From: Asparagopsis taxiformis
Taxonomy: Eukaryota > Rhodophyta > Florideophyceae > Bonnemaisoniales > Bonnemaisoniaceae
Assembly (NCBI GenBank): GCA_030407315.1
Contig: JALQPE010002362.1
Location: 1 to 64,000, forward strand
Direction of reading: 5' to 3'
Length of the DNA stretch: 64,000 nt
The position numbers and the translations under genes are program-made. The notes under the pieces were generated by a model, which made no database searches, was not told the DNA's origin, and saw only the letters and a program-made list of their open reading frames with translations. Numbering within the stretch: position 1 is the first letter of the stretch; the number at the start of each line of letters is the position of its first letter. This document shows positions 58,390 through 64,000 of the stretch, piece by piece.

Positions 58390-58893
58390 GCGACAACAGC
58401 CGCAACCACCCATAAGCGCGCCCTGGTGGTCGCCTGTCGTGCGAAGCGTGCCAAACAGCTCTTCCGCACGCTGTCCAAGCCCGTTCAGCAAGCTCTTTCC
58501 GCTGCCCTCTGCTATATGCGATATGCGACCCGCATATGTATTCGCCTACCAGCTGTTGCTCGACGCCGCGCGCTTCCTGTGCTTGCTCATCGTCTCGCAT
58601 GCGTCTCATACCGCGCAGGAGAGCGAGGTGCGTCAGTTTCGTGACTTGGCCACCAGGTGTCAGCACGCGGCTACTAGAGCTGGATTAGTCAGTTTATCCC
58701 TGTTTTTTACGCACTGGAGCAGTTGGCACGTCTGGTCGTTTCGGAGGAGGAGCATGCGGTGTCTTGTGCCGCTGAGGAGGTTTCTGAGGCAGCGAGAGTT
58801 TTCAAATTTGAACGTAGCGTTCTTGCAGATAAGGCGACGAGTATTCGAGCCCAGAGGAGCTTGAGAAAACAGGTTTTACTCAGGCCTAATTGA
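58390..58893 (+). CDS. Possible small helical protein, frame-broken
   Basis: Three overlapping plus-strand frames give protein-like helical text in turn: KRAKQLFRTLSKPVQQALSA, then AYQLLLDAARFLCLLIVS and EVRQFRDLATRCQHAATRAG, then ALEQLARLVVSEEEHAVSC and ERSVLADKATSIRAQRS, ending with TGA at about 58,890. As elsewhere in this window, single-base frame changes could join them. No family is recognised and no start is certain, so this is a weak call. Confidence 0.25.
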
Positions 58894-61068
58894 ACGAATG
58901 TTTACGTGCGCTGTTTGTCATTTCTTTTGTACTTTGTTTCATCCCATTGCTAGCTGTACAACACTTTGGGTCACCATGATTGATGGCGGCGTTGGTACGT
59001 CGCGTCGGTTGACGTTTTTGTCAACTTGGGTTGAAACATGCATGCCTACCTTTGTTCGACTAATGTTATCAGTAAACGTCAACACAATATCTATATACAC
59101 AGCGCCAAAAACCGTAGCACACGCCATATGTTTATCACGCAACCGCTCCATTACTTACATGCACACACGCTGTAAGACTGTAATGACGGACGCCATATGT
59201 ATTGTCTTTTGCAGCGAGATGAGTGAATTTGTCGAGGAAATCTAGGAACGCATCGGAGACAATCTCCGCAAAACTGGTCCAACAACATCTGCACCTTGGC
59301 ACCGTGGCCAAGTTCAATGAACCATACGCCGTCTGGGAACTTTTGCTTTTCATGCGCCCTAATGAGGCCAATCAACGTGTCGGATGTCTTCCACGTGTCT
59401 ATATCTTGTTTGCGGACACTACACATACTCTATTCCTATTCGACTTGTCTCATAGTAGAACAAGTGCCATACACAAAGTACACCCGGACCACGGTTCGTG
59501 TACACTGTGCCATGATGTATCATGCGTACACTAGCACTAAATGCAGGGCATAGTGTACTCGTTCGAACCAACTGTTGCACCCGGGCGGGAGCAAATTTCT
59601 TCGTTCAGTACCGGCCCGACACCGCCCTCCAAGTTCAGTGAAGACTACCACCAGTCGAGCCCAAGTCATCCAGTGTGTAGCCGCTTTCCGATTGTTCCAA
59701 ACACGAAACAGGCGTTTGCAATGACGCCAAATGACTTCCAGTCGCAAACTAAACATGCTGCCACGATGCGTTCGATGACTGCATTCCCAGCGCCCCCTCC
59801 GTAGGCAGCATCCATCACCTGATCAACTCGCAGTCCACAACTGAACAGAACCTACAGCCTCAAATTCCGCCCACAAAATCTATCGTACGCCGTTGTGCAG
59901 GATTTCTGCAAGAGGGAATGATACTTCAACCTGTGACTGCACGCGCGTACAGACACATTGTTTGCGTTCAGCCCGTGCGTCCGACGCAGCCTGTGAGACG
60001 ATAGGAAACGGATTTTTGCGGGATATAATACAGCAATAGCTTAGTTGCTCCCATGCATAGTCTACGACCTTCGTTGCGCTCGTTCTCAGCAATATTCCAA
60101 GTCCATCGTTATCCATTTGGCGACTACAATTGCGGAATGGATTTCAGATCTCTGCATGCAAAGTGGAGTGGATAGCCACTTGACAATCATCCCTCGCTAG
60201 TGTAGTTTGCACATATACGGGCACTTTGGCCGACATAGCGTTCTGCATACCTTTGTTTCACTTTCGCCAACGGCCGTCATAGGCGGACACCTGTTCCGTC
60301 CAGCAAGTAGTGATCTATCCAAGCATGGCTACTCACAACTCGAAGACGAGCGCATTGTCCGAGTCCACTGTTCCGCTGCACTTTCATAGTAGCGCTACAC
60401 GTCGATGGGGTCGGCCAGTATAGCGCACTGCTGCACTCTACCCATCCCTACAACGTTACACTACCTCCAATCTATGTACTACAGAATTCCATACGCATTC
60501 CACGACTTGCCCTACTACAAATTGTCACTGCACAATAATAAATGCATTCGCGGGGTGCGTCAACGGATCAGCACCTCTGCTGGTTTCCAGACGCATCCCG
60601 GTCTCCACGATCGTGTTCAATCTCAATCTCGTCTATAAACCTGTCCTGTTCCCTTATTTTGCACTGCCCTCATCTTTCAACTTTTCTGACATCTACAGAG
60701 CAGGTGCCACTGAAAGTGTTGGTGAAAAGAGTGATCAGTGCGACACTCACTGCGCAACTGTCTGCTTACAGAGCCATGACAACATGTCAACTCCAAGACA
60801 GTGTGAAGGAGACACTAAAATCTCCACGTGGCTGTCTCCTTCGAAGTACGACACAGCGCAAGACAGTGATAACCCTAGAGATAGATCCATTGCGGAAGCC
60901 AGCGAGCTCGCAACCCAAAAGGGAAGCATCTAGAGACAGTTTCGAGTTCAGTATTTAAGTGGTAGGTGTAGAACACCCTCCAACAACTAAAGCAAGAAAT
61001 TAACAACAAGAAAACATCAACCAAACCACACCAATCGCCAAGGCAAATATTAGAGAAAACCTCTAACT
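58894..61068. other. About 2.2 kb without a supported gene
   Basis: Open frames exist on both strands (for example around 59,150-59,430 and 59,880-60,120 minus), but I recognise none of them and they lack conserved motifs. The last few hundred bases, up to the ATG at 61411, are probably the LTR and leader of the retroelement that follows; a TATTTAAG occurs at about 60,952. Confidence 0.35.
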
Positions 61069-61169
61069 CTCCCAAGGGAGAAACACTCCTGCTTCCAAGG
61101 AAGCGACCCCCGCCTTCAAGGAGGCAACCCACCGCCTTCAAGGAGGCACCCATCACTCCCAAGGGAGAA
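61069..61169. repeat. Cluster of five 14-base palindromes
   Basis: TCTCCCAAGGGAGA (61069-61082), GCTTCCAAGGAAGC (61091-61104), GCCTTCAAGGAGGC (61112-61125 and 61134-61147) and CTCCCAAGGGAGA (about 61,156-61,168). All share the centre CAAGG with different but self-complementary arms. They lie in the leader of the retroelement gag. Confidence 0.8.
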
Positions 61170-61410
61170 TAATTGACCGCAGTGCGTCACTGCCTGCAAC
61201 CGAATTATAGGAAACGTGTCTAACACTTTCTGACACACAACTATCAAAAGAAACAATTCAGAATCCCACATCACTTCGAAGTAAGTGGGTCTGGAAACTC
61301 ACTGGATAAGGAACGAACACATTCCTGAACCAATACCTCTGCACAAGTGGTTATATAACCCTGCATTCAACTCTGTCGAACTACACACATCATCAAGCCT
61401 TGGATTCCAA

Positions 61411-64000
61411 AATGAGTTCAAAACTGTACGCCCCTCCTGCCCCGGGAACCAGAGCGGCTAAATATCTCATGATCAAAGATGTAAACTTTGTGACCACCCC
61501 ATGGCGAAATCATGTATTAAGGAACTGGAACTAATCGATCCGGACTCAAAGGTCGTCGATTACGTCATATATGTTATGACAAAGATACTACAAGGAGATG
61601 CACTACCGGAAGACAGCAAGAACGAACTGTTTAATGATCTCACGGCTGACTTACTGGGAGACGAAGCAGTCTTAGCTGAAAAAAAGCTGTTTTACATCCT
61701 ACGCAACGTACTATTAATGGTCGGAGCAGAAGTTCGCAGCGGCAAAGGCAACCCAATCGTCACTGCAGTGCTAGAAACTATATTTCCTGCAGGCACAGAA
61801 GCAAACGCGCATGTTACAGCCAGACAGAAGGCAATATCTGAGCGCCAACGAAACGGAGACGCGTTCTCAATCGATAACGCCCGTGCCCGAGAGGAATCAA
61901 GCCACGAAGCAAACGGAACGAAGGAACCGAATAACTCACCGATGAAGGGCCCTATAACGCGCCAACACACGGCTAATGAAAGTGACGTACAGGATTCGTC
62001 ATCACCACCAGCTAACCTCCCCAATGCTGAAGATATAGTGACCAACATCGAAACACCAGAGAAGAGGAAACCCCGAAAGAATAATTCCCAAACCCAATCG
62101 AGGAAACAGAACTCCCGTGAAACGCTGGATGGCGACAATAGTGACCAATATCCTAGCGAAAGCGAACCGGACGATGAGACTTATGTCCCTACGGATACCA
62201 AAAACTGGAAAGGACGCAGACAAGTCGAGCAGTCCAGATCACAGTCATATGACTTAGCCAGCAACAAAAGTCGCGTTGCGCTAATGGTGAAGGACAAATG
62301 CTTTACCGGAGCACCAGACACTGGAACGGACTTCTATACGATGTCAAAAACATTCGAAGCGGCCTGCATTCAGCAAGAGCTACCACTAGATGAAGCTACA
62401 GACGTCCTATGGCATTGCTTAGACGGAGACGCCAAGCGATTCTACTTTGAGCACATACAAGGAAAGAGAATGACTCTCACCGAGACATTTGGCCTCTTAA
62501 AAAGCCAGTTCGATACCTTGCATCATCAAAGCCAAGCCCAATCTTATGTCAATAGCATCACCATGCAAGCCATCCGATGCGAAAAAGGATGCAACGATAT
62601 TGAAGCGTTACGAATCGTCCATCAACGGCTGTCTGAAACGTTACCGAAGTGCGGACAGATCTGTCGCAGCGACGAGTACAAAATATTGACTCTCGAGCGA
62701 ATCGTCAAATACGAATCATGGGCAGCGAACGTAATAACTACCCAATCGGCTAACCCAACCTTGCGTACTCGAGCTTCTACACAATGCTTTGCACCGCCGC
62801 AAATTTACACGTTGAGAAATCAGCTACCAGTTCGGCTAACGACGAACAGACCACAGAGGAGAACAAGCAGATTGCAGCAATTCCGATACATTATGGGTCA
62901 ACATACGGCGTGAATGACTCACAACACTATGGGAAGAGAAGCGGGGAAGCCAAGAAGATTTTCCATCGACGTGGAAACCGACCCGAAAACCGCTCGCAAA
63001 ATTTCCGGAACAACCGGCGCACTCCAGAGCAGATGGAAACTCGGAAGTCTCGCACCCGTTGTCACTACTGCGGCGAGCTTGGCCATTGGCGAGAGGAATG
63101 CAAGAACAGAGATCGGACATTGGCCGACGTCGTTCGAGCACGCCTAAGCGAAAAGCAGACCTGCAGCCTCTCACAGCCTTCGCTGAAGTTCTCGGAGAAA
63201 TTGTACAACACGAGGACGAGTACCACGAATACGTCACCATGTGTTCGCCCGAATCACGCATAGAAGAAAGCCAAAATAGTCACGTGGAACTCATGAACGA
63301 CGTATTATACAGCAACGAAGAAGCGGAAGCATGCGCGACAGATATATTCAACCAAATCGCAGCCGATTCTGGGAGTCGACAACATTTTCAGGATGGGGGA
63401 GCTTAAGTGAGGACCCCTCCTCCACAAACAACTGCGATAACACGCATATTGACGACGAAACCGTCAAGACAAACACCTCACAAAGACCCACACTCCCCGA
63501 CAACGGCTTACAACTAAACCAGGAGACTTGCCGACCACCTCCGAAACCGCCACCAAAGGTGAATTCACAATTCGATGAATATTTCAGTCTACAGCCAAAA
63601 TTCAAACTCATCTCGCGCTCTATCAACCACTCAGAAAAACAAAAAAACACATCTAGAACACCACGTCCCGACGCCAACTTGGAAATTGAGACACGACACC
63701 GGAAGGAAAGACAACGGGAAATTCCTAGGCGCGCTTATCGACACAGGCGCACAACGCTCAGTCATCGGCGAAGCCCAGGCACTTGCTTATTGCAACCAAC
63801 ATGGAATACCCTATCAACCATCAAAGTCATACAACAAATTCCGATTTGTGTCACTTTTGAAAACTTCACTTGGGAAGATCCCCATTCTCATAACCACACC
63901 AAACGGGTTACTCCGCATGAATGTCGATATTGTCAGAGAAGACATACCACTCCTGATGGGTATCAATTTCATGGATGAAAACGGTTTGCAATTCCTCTCC
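61411..64000 (+). mobile_element. LTR retroelement gag-protease region, runs off the window
   Basis: The ATG at 61411 (MSSKLYAPPAPGTR) opens a gag that changes frame at the C run 61497-61500 and stays open to 62913. The gag core has FEAACIQQELPLDEATDVLW and LLKSQFDTLHHQSQAQSYV. After a frame change near 62,800-62,900 comes a perfect zinc knuckle, CHYCGELGHWREEC (about 63,056-63,097). The protease site ALIDTGAQRSVIG (about 63,730-63,770) and LLMGINFMDENGL (about 63,950-63,990) are in a further frame. The gag resembles that of copia A in layout. Reverse transcriptase would lie beyond the window, so the superfamily (copia or Ty3) is not settled. Confidence 0.75.

Noticed and set aside
59151..60116. 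A Harbinger-type transposase on the minus strand
   Set aside because: A few fragments looked protein-like, but no DDE block or Myb-like domain could be found.
61069..61169. A CRISPR-like array
   Set aside because: Units are palindromes with differing arms, irregular spacing of 8-10 bases and no unique spacers of constant length.

Overview
The window looks like nuclear DNA from a eukaryote that is poor in introns and full of transposons. A florideophyte red alga is my best guess, at low to moderate confidence. The reasons are long single-exon genes, one convincing short spliceosomal intron (28,871-28,948), secreted Cys-rich protein genes in tandem, four copia-type or copia-like retroelements, and several class II transposases. 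I see no bacterial ribosome-binding sites or operons, no rRNA and no CRISPR array.

Layout. (1) 0-17.4 kb is an accessory block read mostly on the minus strand. It holds an unrecognised coiled-coil protein (63-1,736), a very large fusion of a DPPY-type DNA amino-methyltransferase with a SET-like domain (2,851-6,329), and a second very large fusion of a ParB-like domain, a Pro-rich linker, a Cys cluster and a 2-oxoglutarate/Fe(II) oxygenase-like domain (7,518-11,048). A broken class II transposase lies on the plus strand (12,856-16,751). Foldback repeats built on AAATTTGGTAATTTTT, some with a second foldback nested inside, sit between these genes. (2) 17.4-25.1 kb holds foldbacks, a 45-bp tandem repeat and a truncated minus-strand copia element that contains another insertion. 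(3) 25.1-28.3 kb is a piggyBac-like element with duplicated ends flanked by CTAG. (4) 28.6-35 kb is the host-gene island: a secreted flavin amine oxidase-like protein, a WD40/coiled-coil/EF-hand protein and a small secreted Cys-rich protein. (5) 35.4-46.4 kb is a tandem family of three secreted Cys-rich proteins. A complete copia element (36,145-42,207, 5-bp TSD ATACA) lies inside the first gene, and a second copia element cuts off the third. (6) 50-56 kb holds a second minus-strand pair: a DUF7869-like transposase followed by a ParB-like/DPPY-methyltransferase fusion. (7) 57.1-58.1 kb holds an internally deleted relative of that transposase. (8) 61.4 kb to the end is the gag-protease part of another retroelement.

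Main observation. Two unrelated transposases in this one window each have a neighbouring gene that couples a ParB-like DGxHR domain and/or a beta-class DPPY methyltransferase. In the first locus these are further fused to SET-like and dioxygenase-like domains. I propose a transposon-borne chromatin or DNA-modification cassette with possible writer, reader and eraser parts. The domain motifs are visible in the sequence; the joint function is inference.

Caution. Nearly every long protein here is broken by single-base frame changes, and most of these fall in homopolymer runs, including in apparent host genes. Base-calling or assembly indels are therefore a serious alternative to pseudogene decay. 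Where I describe a gene as one polypeptide across such a break, this is marked as inference.
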